NCBI RefSeq assembly: GCF_039566955.1
Contig: NZ_CP154796.1
Location: 4,154,001 to 4,218,000, forward strand
Direction of reading: 5' to 3'
DNA length: 64,000 nucleotides
From: Micromonospora sp. DSM 45708
Lineage (GTDB): Bacteria; Actinomycetota; Actinomycetes; Mycobacteriales; Micromonosporaceae
Shown here: positions 10,478 to 20,084 of the stretch, one piece after another
Numbering within the stretch: position 1 is the stretch's first letter
Layout: every line of letters starts with the position of its first letter
Notes under the pieces: model-generated
Databases searched by the model: none
What the model was told of the DNA's origin: nothing
The model's input: only the letters and a program-made list of their open reading frames with translations
Position numbers and translations under genes: made by a program

Positions 10478-11665
10478 TCAGCGGCGCTTCGCGCCGCCCG
10501 GCCGGTTACCCCCGCCGCCGCTGGGCCGACCGCCCCGGGCGCCGCTGGGGCGCTTCCCGGCCGGCCGGGAGCCGACCTTCGGGGCGGCGCCGGCCAGCGC
10601 CGCGTCCGCCTCGATCGGCTGGTCGCCGGTCGGCGCGGGGCGCGACGCGCCCTTCGGGGTGATCTCGCCCCGGGCGACGGCTGCCCGGCGGGCGAGCACC
10701 CGCTTGTTGTGCGCGCTGATCCGCGGGTCCTGGTTCTTCAGCAGCACCAGCAGCGGGGTGGCCAGCAGGATCGAGGTGAGGAACGCCACCGCCATGCCGA
10801 CGAAGAGCACCAGGCCCAGGTCCTTCAGGGTGCCGGCGCCGAGCAGGCCGGCGCCGATGAACAGCAGGCCGCCGACCGGGAGCAGCGCCACCACCGACGT
10901 GTTCAGCGAGCGCATGAGGCTCTGGTTGAGCGCCAGGTTCGACGCCTCGCCGTAGGTGAGGTTGTTGTTCGCGGTGATGCCCCGCGTGTTCTCCTGCACC
11001 TTGTCGAAGACCACCACCACGTCGTAGAGCGCGAAGCCCAGGATGGTGAGGAAGCCGATGATCGTCGACGGGGTGACCTCGAAGCCGACGAGCGAGTAGA
11101 TGCCGGAGGTGAGGATCAGGTTGGTGAGCAGCGAGACGATCGCGGCGACCGCCATCCGCCACTCGAAGCGCAGCACCAGGTAGATCGACACCACGGCGAG
11201 GAAGATCAGCAGACCGAGGAACGCGCGGGAGGTGACCTGACTGCCCCAGGCCTCGGAGACCTGGCTGCCGCTGATCTGGTCGGGCTGGATGCCGAACTCC
11301 TGCGCCATCGCGGTCTTGGCCGCGTTGGCCTGCTCCTGGCTGAGCTGCCCGGTGCGCATCTCGTAGGTCTCGCCGCCGGCCCCGCCGACCTTCTGCGCGG
11401 TGACCACCTCGACGCCGGGTGCCTCCTTGGCCAGCACGTCGTCGATGGTGCGCTCGGCCTGGTCGAGCGTGCCGACGCTGGCCGGCACCTGGAACGAGTT
11501 GCCGCCGGCGAACTCGATGCCGAGCTTGAAGCCGTTGAACGCGAAGCTCAGCACCGCGATCAGCACCAGCGCGCCGGCCACGCCGAACCACAGCTTGCGC
11601 TTGCCGACGATGTTGAGATCGGCCTCGCCACGGTAGAGCCGGGCGGCCAGACCACTCTTAGCCAT
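10478..11665 (-). CDS. secF: Protein translocase subunit SecF
   Basis: A 395-aa membrane protein that with SecD and YajC uses the proton gradient to help the SecYEG channel complete protein export. Visible: first membrane helix (about 25-43), FKLGIEFAGGNSFQV (the conserved GGxx element), a periplasmic domain, then five helices including the conserved FALYDVVVVFDKVQEN segment. The last 75 residues form a Pro/Gly/Arg-rich cytoplasmic tail (ends GGAKRR), longer than in E. coli. The ATG starts one base after the secD stop, so the two are translationally linked. Confidence 0.95.
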   Translation of the reverse strand: MAKSGLAARLYRGEADLNIVGKRKLWFGVAGALVLIAVLSFAFNGFKLGIEFAGGNSFQVPASVGTLDQAERTIDDVLAKEAPGVEVVTAQKVGGAGGETYEMRTGQLSQEQANAAKTAMAQEFGIQPDQISGSQVSEAWGSQVTSRAFLGLLIFLAVVSIYLVLRFEWRMAVAAIVSLLTNLILTSGIYSLVGFEVTPSTIIGFLTILGFALYDVVVVFDKVQENTRGITANNNLTYGEASNLALNQSLMRSLNTSVVALLPVGGLLFIGAGLLGAGTLKDLGLVLFVGMAVAFLTSILLATPLLVLLKNQDPRISAHNKRVLARRAAVARGEITPKGASRPAPTGDQPIEADAALAGAAPKVGSRPAGKRPSGARGGRPSGGGGNRPGGAKRR

Positions 11666-11666
11666 C

Positions 11667-13595
11667 TCAGGCCTCCTTGACGCGCGGGTTGCGGGCGGTG
11701 CCCGACTCGGCCGACCGGGCCGGCAGCGCCCGGCCCAGACCGCTGACCCGCGGGGACAGGAACGCCCGGGTACGGGCGAACATCGTCATGATCGGGTGAC
11801 GGAAGAGGAACACGACGACCAGGTCGAGCACGGTCGCCAGGCCGAGCGCGAAGGCGAAGCCCTTCACCGCGCCGACCGACACGATGTAGAGCACCACGGC
11901 CGACATCAACGTGATGGCGTTCGCCGAGATGATCGTCCGGCGGGCCCGGATCCACGCGCGGGGCACCGCGCTGCGGGGGCTGCGGCCCTCGCGGATCTCG
12001 TCCTTGAGGCGTTCGAAGTAGATGACGAACGAGTCCGCCGCCACACCGAGCGAGACGATCATGCCGGCGATGCCGGCGAGCGTGAGCGTGAAGCCGATCG
12101 ACCGGCCGAGCACCACCAGCGCGCCGAAGACCAGCAACGCGGAGAGCACCAGGCTGAGGAAGATGACCGAGCCGAGCAGCCGGTAGTAGAAGAACGAGTA
12201 GATGATGACCAGCAGCATGCCGATGCCGGCCGCCAGCAGACCGGCCTTGAGGTGGCTGTCGCCCAGCGTCGCGGTCACGTTCTGCTGTTCCTGCGGCTCG
12301 AACGTCAGCGGCAGCGCGCCGTAGCGGAGCTGGCTGGCCAGCGCGTTCGCGGACTTGTTGTCGAAGCTGCCGGTGATCTGCGAGTCACCGGTGAGCACGG
12401 CCTGAATCTCCGGCGAGGAGACGATCTCGTTGTCCAGCACCACGGCGACCCGGCACTTGCCGTCCTGGCCGAGCGCGGTCTGGTCGCAGGCCTGACCCTC
12501 GTTGGTGAACGACTCGCGGGTCAGCGCGGTCCACTTCTCCTGGCCCTTGCCGGTGAAGTTCAGGCTGACCACCCAGGCACTGGTCTGGTCGAGCTGGGCG
12601 GAGGCGTTCTTGACGTCGGTGCCCTCCACCTTGGCCACGTCGAGCAGGTACTTGGCGCCCGACTCGCACGCCACCGCCTTCTGCTTCGGGTCCTTGACCG
12701 AGCCGGCCGGCCGCTTGTCGAGCTGGGCACAGGTGATGGTGGGGACGTTGAACTGCATCTCCACCGGCAGCACCGCGATCTCCTGGGGGGAGAGCGTGCC
12801 GAACGGCTTGAGCTTGCCGGCCAGCGACGGATCGGCGGTGAGGTCGGCCGGGGCCTGGAGCCCGGAGGCGGCGGCCCAAGCGGGCGCGCCCACCTTCTGC
12901 TCGACGGCCTTGCGCTGCTGCTCGATGCTCTGCGGCACCGGCTCGGCGCTGGCGCTGGCGCTCGGCGCGGCGCTCGCCGGGGCCGACGGCGTCGGCGTCG
13001 CGCTGGCGCTCGGCGCGGGGGCCATGCCGCCCTGCCCGCCGGCGCTCGGCGACGCGGTGACCTTGGCACTCGCGCTCGGCTTGGGCGACGCGCTGCCGGA
13101 CGGCTTCGGGGAGGCGCTGCCCGAGGGCTTGGCGCTGCCGGACGGGGCCACGGAGGCGCTGGGACTCGGCGCCGGCGCGGTCGCCGCACCGCTGCCGTCG
13201 GTGGCCTTGAGCACCTTGCGGAAGCGCAGCTCGGCTGCCTCACCGACGTCGGTGAGGCTGCGGTTCTGGCCGGGCAGGGAGATGACGATGTTCCGGTTGC
13301 CCTCGGTGACCACCTCCGCCTCGGCCACGCCGTAGGCGTTGACCCGACTCTCGATGATCTGCCGCGCCTCTTCGAGGTTCTCGGCGGTGGGCGGCTTGCC
13401 GTCCACGCTGTTGGTGGCCTCGAGCGTCAGCCGGGTGCCGCCGATGAGGTCCAGGCCGAGCCGGGGCTCCAGCCGGTCCTTCCAGCTACCGCTGGCGCCG
13501 CCCGAGAAGAACACCAAAAGATAGAGGACGACGAAGATGAACCCGAGCACGGCGAGTTGCCGTCCGGGGCGCATCTGTCCCTGAGGTGGTGCCAC
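11667..13595 (-). CDS. secD: Protein translocase subunit SecD
   Basis: A 642-aa partner of SecF. The frame is open to 13772, but a GTG at 13595 with AGGA six bases upstream gives VAPPQGQMRPGRQLAV followed directly by the first membrane helix. LGLDLIGGTRLTLEA and the C-terminal six-helix block (SLGVAADSFVIYFERLKDEI, VLDLVVVFLFRHP) are canonical. An unusual insert of about 85 residues (about 135-220) is almost entirely Ser, Pro, Ala and Lys in PSGSASPK-type repeats; it is predicted to lie outside the membrane and be disordered. Located between yajC and secF. Confidence 0.95.
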   Translation of the reverse strand: MAPPQGQMRPGRQLAVLGFIFVVLYLLVFFSGGASGSWKDRLEPRLGLDLIGGTRLTLEATNSVDGKPPTAENLEEARQIIESRVNAYGVAEAEVVTEGNRNIVISLPGQNRSLTDVGEAAELRFRKVLKATDGSGAATAPAPSPSASVAPSGSAKPSGSASPKPSGSASPKPSASAKVTASPSAGGQGGMAPAPSASATPTPSAPASAAPSASASAEPVPQSIEQQRKAVEQKVGAPAWAAASGLQAPADLTADPSLAGKLKPFGTLSPQEIAVLPVEMQFNVPTITCAQLDKRPAGSVKDPKQKAVACESGAKYLLDVAKVEGTDVKNASAQLDQTSAWVVSLNFTGKGQEKWTALTRESFTNEGQACDQTALGQDGKCRVAVVLDNEIVSSPEIQAVLTGDSQITGSFDNKSANALASQLRYGALPLTFEPQEQQNVTATLGDSHLKAGLLAAGIGMLLVIIYSFFYYRLLGSVIFLSLVLSALLVFGALVVLGRSIGFTLTLAGIAGMIVSLGVAADSFVIYFERLKDEIREGRSPRSAVPRAWIRARRTIISANAITLMSAVVLYIVSVGAVKGFAFALGLATVLDLVVVFLFRHPIMTMFARTRAFLSPRVSGLGRALPARSAESGTARNPRVKEA

Positions 13596-13819
13596 GGCTG
13601 TCCTGTCTCCCTGTACGGTCGCGCCGCTTCCACGGCGGCGACAACTGTCGGGCCGGGGGTGTCCGCCCGACTGCTCCGGCTGGCCGGCGTCGGCGCACGG
13701 CACGCCGACCCGGGCGTGACGCGGGGGCGTCGCGCGGGTCCGGCCGCGTGCCGACGACGGACGCCGACCCAACTATCCACTTATCGGGGTGGTTCCGCTG
13801 CCCCGTCCGGGGCGGCTGG

Positions 13820-14164
13820 TCACTCCTTGACCGGCTCGGCTTCCTCGCTGATGGTCTCGGCCTCGGGCGCCTCGGCCCGCTTGACCACCCGGGCCACGGC
13901 GGGACGCGCGTACCGGGTCTGCACGCCGGGGGCGACCTCGAGCAGGACCGTCTCGTCCTCGACCACGGTGACCGTGCCGTGCAGGCCGCCGATGGTGACC
14001 ACCTCGTCGCCCGGGGCGAGAGCGGACTGCATCTGCTCCGCCTCCCGGCGGCGCTTCTGCTGCGGACGGATCATCATGAAGTACATGACGACGAAGAGCA
14101 GAGCGATCATGAGGATCGGCGTCAGACCGCCGGCTCCCCCGCCACTCGCTGCTGCGTAAAGCAC
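13820..14164 (-). CDS. yajC: Preprotein translocase accessory subunit YajC
   Basis: A 114-aa single-span membrane protein of the SecDF-YajC complex. A GTG at 14164 is chosen (GGAAGG eight bases upstream), giving VLYAAASGGG rather than the longer open frame from 14212. The membrane helix LTPILMIALLFVVMYFMMI is followed by RPQQKRRREAEQMQSALAPG and DEVVTIGGLHGTVTVVEDET, the conserved cytoplasmic domain. The tail is acidic. It sits 224 bp upstream of secD and 138 bp downstream of ruvB, the expected order. Confidence 0.93.
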   Translation of the reverse strand: MLYAAASGGGAGGLTPILMIALLFVVMYFMMIRPQQKRRREAEQMQSALAPGDEVVTIGGLHGTVTVVEDETVLLEVAPGVQTRYARPAVARVVKRAEAPEAETISEEAEPVKE

Positions 14165-14302
14165 GGTGTAGACCTTCCGGTTGGCCCCCGCCGGCCCCGG
14201 GGGGCACCGCAACGGAGGCGGATTCTCACGTCCTGTACAGACCGCGGCGAAGTCTAGTCCCTGCTCCTGAGAAGACCGAATGCGGCACAGATCACGTTAG
14301 GA

Positions 14303-15367
14303 TCACGGCCGGTCGGTCTGCGTCGAGAACAGATCGGGCCCCGGAGGGGCATCCATGCCAAATGTACCATTCGGTGGGTTGCGTCCCAGGTGCCGCCAGG
14401 CGGCCTCGGTCGCCACCCGGCCCCGGGGCGTCCGGGCCAGCAGCCCGGCCCGCACCAGGAACGGCTCGCAGACCTCCTCGACCGTGTCCGGCTGCTCCCC
14501 CACCGCCACCGCGAGGGTGGAGACCCCGACCGGGCCGCCCCGGAACAGGTCCACGAGCGCCTTGAGCACCGCCCGGTCGAGCCGGTCCAGGCCGAGCGCG
14601 TCCACGTCGTAGACGGTCAGCGCGGTCCGCGCGGTCTCCACCGTGACCACCCCGTCGGCGCGGACCTCGGCGTAGTCCCGGACCCGGCGCAGCAGCCGGT
14701 TGGCGATCCGCGGCGTGCCCCGGGACCGGCCGGCGATCTCCGCCGCGCCGTCGGGCGTGATCGGCACGCCGAGGATCCGGGCGGACCGGTGCAGCAGCGT
14801 CTCCAGGTCGGCCGGGGAGTAGAAGTCCAGGTGCGCGACGAAGCCGAACCGGTCACGCATCGGGCCGGTCAGCAGGCCCGACCGGGTGGTGGCGCCGACC
14901 AGCGTGAACGGCTCCACGTCCAGCGGAATGGCGGTCGCGCCGGGACCCTTGCCCACCACCACGTCGACCCGGAAGTCCTCCATGGCGCTGTAGAGCAGCT
15001 CCTCGGCCGGCTTGGCGATCCGGTGGATCTCGTCGATGAACAGCACGTCGCCCTCGGCGAGGCTGGTCAGGATCGCGGCCAGGTCGCCGGACCGCTCGAT
15101 CGCCGGCCCGCTGGTCACCCGGATGCCGGCGCCCAGCTCGGCCGCCACGATGTTGGCCAGGCTGGTCTTCCCGAGCCCGGGCGGGCCCGAGAGCAGGATG
15201 TGGTCCGGCGGGGAGCCGCGCCGCATCGCGCCCTGCAACAGCAGGTCGAGCTGGTCGCGGACCCGGTCCTGGGCGATGAACTCGGCGAGCCGCTTCGGCC
15301 GGACGCTGGCCTCCGCGTCCAGCTCCGCGTCGCTGACGTACGCCGAGACCAGGTTGTCGTTGCTCAT
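14303..15367 (-). CDS. ruvB: Holliday junction branch-migration ATPase RuvB
   Basis: A 354-aa AAA+ motor that, loaded by RuvA, drives branch migration at Holliday junctions. Walker [16 protein letters not shown] (about residues 61-75), Walker [11 protein letters not shown], sensor/arginine-finger segment [17 protein letters not shown] and the C-terminal winged helix ([18 protein letters not shown]) are intact. The last residues carry a short Pro-rich extension. It follows ruvA by 22 bp in the ruvCAB operon. Confidence 0.97.
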   Translation of the reverse strand: MSNDNLVSAYVSDAELDAEASVRPKRLAEFIAQDRVRDQLDLLLQGAMRRGSPPDHILLSGPPGLGKTSLANIVAAELGAGIRVTSGPAIERSGDLAAILTSLAEGDVLFIDEIHRIAKPAEELLYSAMEDFRVDVVVGKGPGATAIPLDVEPFTLVGATTRSGLLTGPMRDRFGFVAHLDFYSPADLETLLHRSARILGVPITPDGAAEIAGRSRGTPRIANRLLRRVRDYAEVRADGVVTVETARTALTVYDVDALGLDRLDRAVLKALVDLFRGGPVGVSTLAVAVGEQPDTVEEVCEPFLVRAGLLARTPRGRVATEAAWRHLGRNPPNGTFGMDAPPGPDLFSTQTDRP

Positions 15368-15389
15368 CCACGCGCTCCCGCCGCGCGCG

Positions 15390-15992
15390 TCATCGGGTGC
15401 GGCCCAGCAGGCGGATGGCCTGCTTCAGCAGGACCGGCACCGGCGGGGTCTCGCCGTCGACGGTCTCCGCGACCGCGACCACCGCCTGCTCCGCCTGGGC
15501 CGCCGACCAGCCGAGCCCGACAAGCGCCTGACGGACCTGCTCCGGCCAGGCGCCGGCGGTCACCCCGCCCGCGCCGTCCGGGCCGATCGCCACCGGGCCG
15601 ACCCGGTCGCGCAGCTCCAGCACGAGCCGTTCGGCGCCCTTCTTGCCGATCCCGGGCACCCGGGTCAGCGCCGCTAGGTCGGCGTTGGCGATGGCCTTGC
15701 GGACCGCGTCCGGGGTGTGCACGGCGAGCACCGCCTGGGCCAGCCGGGGCCCGACGCCGCTGGCGGTCTGGAGCAGCTCGAACAGTTGCTTGGCGTCGTC
15801 GTCGGCGAAGCCGTAGAGGGTGAGCGAGTCCTCCCGGACCACCAGGCTGGTGGCCAGCCGGGCCGGCTGGCCGACCCGCAGGTCGGCGATGGTGCCGGGG
15901 GCGCACTGGACGGCCAGGCCGATGCCGCCCACCTCCACCACCGCGTGGTCCGGACCGGTCGCGGTCACCGTGCCGCGCACACTCGCGATCAT
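15390..15992 (-). CDS. ruvA: Holliday junction-binding protein RuvA
   Basis: A 200-aa tetrameric DNA-binding protein that holds the junction square-planar. N-terminal OB fold ([20 protein letters not shown]), two helix-hairpin-helix motifs ([17 protein letters not shown] and [19 protein letters not shown]) and a C-terminal RuvB-binding domain ([19 protein letters not shown]) are visible. The ATG at 15992 overlaps the ruvC stop by four bases (ATGA), indicating coupled translation. A much longer open frame upstream is only the overlap with ruvC. Confidence 0.96.
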   Translation of the reverse strand: MIASVRGTVTATGPDHAVVEVGGIGLAVQCAPGTIADLRVGQPARLATSLVVREDSLTLYGFADDDAKQLFELLQTASGVGPRLAQAVLAVHTPDAVRKAIANADLAALTRVPGIGKKGAERLVLELRDRVGPVAIGPDGAGGVTAGAWPEQVRQALVGLGWSAAQAEQAVVAVAETVDGETPPVPVLLKQAIRLLGRTR

Positions 15993-16519
15993 CGTCGCGC
16001 CCCTCCTCGTCGGGCCTGGTCGGCGGCGGCGGCCAGCTTGGACCGGGTGCCGCCCCGCCAGACGTGACAGATCGCCAGCGCCAGCGCGTCGGCGGCGTCG
16101 GCCGGTTTCGGCGGCTCCGCCAGCCGCAGCAGGCGGGTGACCATGGTGGTCATCTGCTTCTTGTCCGCCTGACCCGAACCGGTCACCGCCGCCTTCACCT
16201 CGCTCGGGGTGTAGGTCTTCACCGGCAGCCCGGCCCGGGCGCCGGCGAGCACCGCGATGCCGCTCGCCTGGGCGGTGCCCATCACGGTGCGCACGTTGTG
16301 CTGGCTGAACACGCGTTCCACGGCGACCGCGTCGGGCCGGTGCGTGGCGACCAGGTCGGTGAGCGACCGGTCCAGGTGCAGCAGGCGCAGCGGTAGGTCG
16401 TCCCCGGGATCGGTGTGGACGACGTAGTAGGCGACCAGCGTGCAGGGACGCCCGGGCACGCCCTCGACCACGCCGACCCCGCACCGGGTCAGCCCCGGGT
16501 CGACGCCCAGCACGCGCAC
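15989..16519 (-). CDS. ruvC: Crossover junction endodeoxyribonuclease RuvC
   Basis: A 176-aa resolvase that cuts Holliday junctions symmetrically. Catalytic acids are visible in [14 protein letters not shown] (Asp near residue 7), [11 protein letters not shown] (Glu) and [15 protein letters not shown] (Asp pair). The GTG at 16519 is preceded by GGAGGAGG. It is the first gene of ruvCAB. In the ancestral arrangement yebC stands directly upstream; here the neighbour is a divergent dehydrogenase and yebC lies 28 kb away. Confidence 0.96.
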   Translation of the reverse strand: MRVLGVDPGLTRCGVGVVEGVPGRPCTLVAYYVVHTDPGDDLPLRLLHLDRSLTDLVATHRPDAVAVERVFSQHNVRTVMGTAQASGIAVLAGARAGLPVKTYTPSEVKAAVTGSGQADKKQMTTMVTRLLRLAEPPKPADAADALALAICHVWRGGTRSKLAAAADQARRGGARR

Positions 16520-16703
16520 GCCGCCTCCTCCCCGAGCCGTCAGCAGTACGTGTGTTCGACACACCCTACTGGCCGGGTCCGACCAGCGGACGGGCGGACA
16601 CGCCGGGGACGGACCGGCGCGGCACGCACCACACACCGAAGCGGTCGAGTATGTGTCGCCGCCCCATGTGCCCGGGGCCACACGGCTCGTAACTTCTTGC
16701 GCC

Positions 16704-17486
16704 ATGACGGCAGAACCCGTGGCGGTCCCCCACGTCGTACACGTCGACCTCTCCGGTCGCAACGCGCTGGTGACCGGTGGTGGCAGCGGCATCGGACGGG
16801 CCTGCGCCCTGCGGCTGGCGGCGGCCGGCGCGGCCGTGCTGGTGCTGGACCGCAACGTGGAGGCGGCCAAGGCGGTCGCCGCCGAGGCCGGCGGCCGGGC
16901 CGAGGGGATCGACCTGGCCGACCCGCAGGCGGTGGACCGGCTCGACGTGGACGCCGACATCGTGGTGAACAACGCCGGGCTGCAACACGTCGCGCCGGTG
17001 CAGGAGTTCCCGGTCGAGCGGTTCGAGTACATCCAGCGGGTGATGGTGGAGGCGCCGTTCCTGCTGATCCGCCGGGCGCTGCCCCGGATGTACGCGAACG
17101 GCTGGGGCCGGATCGTCAACATCTCCTCGGTGCACGGGCTGCGCGCCTCGCCGTTCAAGGCGGCGTACGTCTCGGCCAAGCACGCCCTGGAAGGGCTGTC
17201 CAAGGTGGTCGCGCTGGAGGGCGCCGCGCACGGCGTGACGGCCAACTGCATCAACCCGGCGTACGTGCGGACCGCGCTGGTGGAGAGCCAGATCGCCGAC
17301 CAGGCGGCCAGCCACGGCATCGGCGAGGACGAGGTGATCGAGAAGATCATGCTGGCCCGGGCGGCGATCAAGCGGCTGATCGAGCCGGAGGAGGTGGCCG
17401 AGCTGGTGGCGTACCTGTGCGCGCCGCCGGCCGCGTTCCTCACCGGCGCCTCGATCGCCCTCGACGGGGGCTGGACGGCCAACTAG
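16704..17486 (+). CDS. 3-hydroxybutyrate dehydrogenase (short-chain dehydrogenase)
   Basis: A 260-aa SDR enzyme. NAD-binding motif [10 protein letters not shown] (about 21-30), NNAGLQ, and catalytic Ser/Tyr/Lys in [20 protein letters not shown] followed by KHALEGL. The C-terminal segment with [20 protein letters not shown] is typical of 3-hydroxybutyrate dehydrogenases, which interconvert 3-hydroxybutyrate and acetoacetate. The Met at 16704 is the first sensible start. The downstream regulator begins 15 bp after the stop, so the two are probably co-transcribed and the regulator may respond to ketone-body or polyhydroxybutyrate metabolism. Confidence 0.85.
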   Translation: MTAEPVAVPHVVHVDLSGRNALVTGGGSGIGRACALRLAAAGAAVLVLDRNVEAAKAVAAEAGGRAEGIDLADPQAVDRLDVDADIVVNNAGLQHVAPVQEFPVERFEYIQRVMVEAPFLLIRRALPRMYANGWGRIVNISSVHGLRASPFKAAYVSAKHALEGLSKVVALEGAAHGVTANCINPAYVRTALVESQIADQAASHGIGEDEVIEKIMLARAAIKRLIEPEEVAELVAYLCAPPAAFLTGASIALDGGWTAN

Positions 17487-17500
17487 TGGCGCCGCGCACA

Positions 17501-19420
17501 ATGTCGGTCATGTCGTCGCCGGTGGAGTTCCTGGAGCTGCTGGCGCGCGAGGCCGCCGCGGTCGAGTTCGAGGGCCCGCTGGTCGCCGCGCGCGCCGCCG
17601 GCCTGCCCGCCGACCGGCTGGCCGAGCTGGAGCAGGCGAAGGTGGTGGCGCTGCGGGTCCGGGCGCTGCTGGAGCGTCGCCGTCGCCGGGAGACCGAGCT
17701 GTCCGGCCTGTACGACACCGCCAGCGACCTGGCCGGCCTGCGCGACCTGGACGACGTGCTGCGCGCGATCGTGCACCGGGCCCGGATCCTGCTCGGCACC
17801 GACGTGGCGTACATGACGCTCAACGACGACGAGCGCGGCGACACGTACATGCGGGTCACCGACGGCTCCATCTCGGCCCGGTTCCAGCGGCTGCGGCTGG
17901 AGATGGGCGACGGGCTGGGCGGCCTGGTGGCGCAGACCGGCACCCCGTACGTCACCTCGAACTACCAGGAGGACGAGCGGTTCCGGCACACCGGGGAGAT
18001 CGACGGCGGGGTGGGCGAGGAGGGCCTGGTGGCCATCCTGGGCGTGCCGCTGCGGCTCGGCTCCAGCGTGATCGGCGTGCTGTACGCGGCCAACCGCTCG
18101 GCCCGCCCGTTCGCCCGGGAGGAGGTGTCGCTGCTGGTCTCGCTGGGGGCGCACGCCGCGGTGGCGATCGACACCGCCCGACTGCTGGCCGAGACGCGGG
18201 CCGCGTTGGCGGAGCTGTCGTCGGCGAACGGCACGATCCGGGCGCACAGCAGCTCGGTGGAGCGGGCCGCCGCCGCGCACGACCGGATGACCGCGCTGGT
18301 GGTGCGCGGCGGCGGGATGGAGGACGTGGCGGCGGCGGTGACCGAGGTGCTCGGCGGCGCGCTGCTGGCGCTGGACGCCGAGGGGCGGCGGCTGGCCCGG
18401 GTCGGCGAGATCGACGAGCCGGACCGGGCGGACATCGTGGAGGCGGTCGCCGCGTCGCGCACCGAGGGGCGCAGCGTACGCCGGGGTCCGCTCTGGTACG
18501 CCGCGGTGGTGGCCGGCGCGGAGAACCTGGGCGCGCTGGTGCTGCGTCCGGACGACGAGCTGGTCGACGCCGACCAGCGCATCCTGGAGCGGGCCGCGCT
18601 GGTGACCGCGTTGCTGCTGCTGTTCCGCCGCACGGTGGCCGAGGCGGAGGGGCGGGTCCGGGGCGAGCTGCTCGACGACCTGATCGCCCGGCCGTTGCGG
18701 GACGCCGACGCGCTGCGCAGCCGGGCCCGCCGGATCGGGGTGGACCTGGACGCCCCGCACGTGCTGGTGGCGGTCGGTGACGACGCGTTCGCCGAGACGG
18801 GTTCGGCCCGGCAGCGGGTGCTCTCCTGGGCCACCTCGTACGCCTCGACGCGGGGCGGGCTGGCCGCGGCGCGCGACGGGCGGGTGGTGCTGATGCTGCC
18901 CGGTCGGGACGCCGGCGGGGCGGCCCGCGCGGTGGCCCGGGACCTGTCCCGGGTGACCGGCCGGCCGGTGACCGCCGGGGCGAGCGGGCCGTCGACCGGT
19001 CCGGCGTCGCTGGCGGTCACGTTCGCCGAGGCGGAGCGCTGCCTGACCGCGCTCGGCGCGTTGGGCCGGGCCGGGCAGGGCGCGAGCACCGCGGAGCTGG
19101 GCTTCGTCGGGCTGCTGCTCGGGGCGGTCGGCGACGCCGGTGACCGGGACGTGGCCCGGTTCCTCACCGCCACGGTGGGGCCGGTGGTCGACTACGACGC
19201 CCGGCGGGGCACCGCGCTGGTGAAGACGTTGGAGGCGTACTTCGGGGTGGGCGGCAGCCTGGCGCGGGCGGCCGAGCAGCTACACGTGCACGTCAACACC
19301 GTGACCCAGCGACTGGAGCGGGTCGGGCAGTTGCTCGGCGCCGACTGGCAGAAGCCGGAGCGGGCGCTGGAGGTGCAGCTCGCGCTGCGCCTGCACCGGC
19401 TGCGCAGCCCGGCCGGCTGA
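17501..19420 (+). CDS. PucR/CdaR-type regulator with GAF domain
   Basis: A 639-aa regulator. Residues about 65-215 form a GAF sensor domain (LDDVLRAIVHRARILLGTDV, GEEGLVAILGVPLRLGSSVIGVLYAA); a middle region (about 380-480) resembles the PucR GGDEF-like fold; the C-terminus carries the PucR helix-turn-helix (LVKTLEAYFGVGGSLARAAE, LHVHVNTVTQRLERVGQLLG). Such proteins activate catabolic genes in response to a small ligand. It lies 15 bp after the hydroxybutyrate dehydrogenase gene, its probable target or partner. The ATG at 17501 is used; a second ATG three codons on is possible. Confidence 0.85.
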   Translation: MSVMSSPVEFLELLAREAAAVEFEGPLVAARAAGLPADRLAELEQAKVVALRVRALLERRRRRETELSGLYDTASDLAGLRDLDDVLRAIVHRARILLGTDVAYMTLNDDERGDTYMRVTDGSISARFQRLRLEMGDGLGGLVAQTGTPYVTSNYQEDERFRHTGEIDGGVGEEGLVAILGVPLRLGSSVIGVLYAANRSARPFAREEVSLLVSLGAHAAVAIDTARLLAETRAALAELSSANGTIRAHSSSVERAAAAHDRMTALVVRGGGMEDVAAAVTEVLGGALLALDAEGRRLARVGEIDEPDRADIVEAVAASRTEGRSVRRGPLWYAAVVAGAENLGALVLRPDDELVDADQRILERAALVTALLLLFRRTVAEAEGRVRGELLDDLIARPLRDADALRSRARRIGVDLDAPHVLVAVGDDAFAETGSARQRVLSWATSYASTRGGLAAARDGRVVLMLPGRDAGGAARAVARDLSRVTGRPVTAGASGPSTGPASLAVTFAEAERCLTALGALGRAGQGASTAELGFVGLLLGAVGDAGDRDVARFLTATVGPVVDYDARRGTALVKTLEAYFGVGGSLARAAEQLHVHVNTVTQRLERVGQLLGADWQKPERALEVQLALRLHRLRSPAG

Positions 19421-19464
19421 CATCGACGCGCTCCCGGGCGGCGGGCGCGCGGGCCGGCCGGGCG

Positions 19465-20073
19465 TCAGCGGGCGCGCAGGCCGTCCAGGACGGCGTCCAC
19501 GATCCGCTCGGGCAGGATGCGTTCGTCCAGTTCGGGGTGCCAGTGCAGCATGCGCTGGGTGAGCATCGGCGCGGTGAGCAACGCCATGGCCACCTCGATG
19601 TCGAGGTCGGCGCGCAGCTCGCCGCTGTCCATCGCGCGGCGCAGCACCTCGCGCATCGCCTGTCGCCGGGGCTCGATGATCGCCTCGTAGGCCTGCCGGT
19701 GGGCGGAGCTGCGGCTCACCTCGGGCACCAGGCAGGGCATGATCTTGCGGACGCGGGGGTCGACGTGCTGGCCCACGGCGCCGACCAGCAGCACCAGGTC
19801 GTCCCGGACGGAGCGCCCACCGGGGCGGGGCGGGACGCCCTTGAGGCGGCGCAGCGCATCCAGCAGCAGCGCCTCCTTGCCCGACCAGCGGCGGTAGATG
19901 GTGGCCTTGCCGACCCCGGCCCGGGTCGCGATCGCCTCGATGGAGAGTGCCTCGAGCGTGCTGCCCTCGGCGAGCAGGTCGAGCGCGGCCTCCACGATCG
20001 CCTCGTCGGCGCGGGTGCTCCGCGGTCGACCAGGCGATCGCGGAGCACCCGTCGTGGACGTCATGTCAGACAT
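19465..20073 (-). CDS. TetR-family repressor, probable regulator of the adjacent exporter
   Basis: A 202-aa TetR protein. The N-terminal helix-turn-helix is IVEAALDLLAEGSTLEALSI followed by ATRAGVGKATIYRRWSGKEALLL; the C-terminal half is the TetR_C_11-like ligand domain (MLTQRMLHWHPELDERILPE). It starts 11 bp after the stop of the upstream MFS gene on the same strand, so it forms a two-gene autoregulated operon with the pump. The ATG at 20073 is preferred; 20064 is an alternative. The likely operator is at 21732-21758. Confidence 0.9.
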   Translation of the reverse strand: MSDMTSTTGAPRSPGRPRSTRADEAIVEAALDLLAEGSTLEALSIEAIATRAGVGKATIYRRWSGKEALLLDALRRLKGVPPRPGGRSVRDDLVLLVGAVGQHVDPRVRKIMPCLVPEVSRSSAHRQAYEAIIEPRRQAMREVLRRAMDSGELRADLDIEVAMALLTAPMLTQRMLHWHPELDERILPERIVDAVLDGLRAR

Positions 20074-20084
20074 TGTCCACGAAC

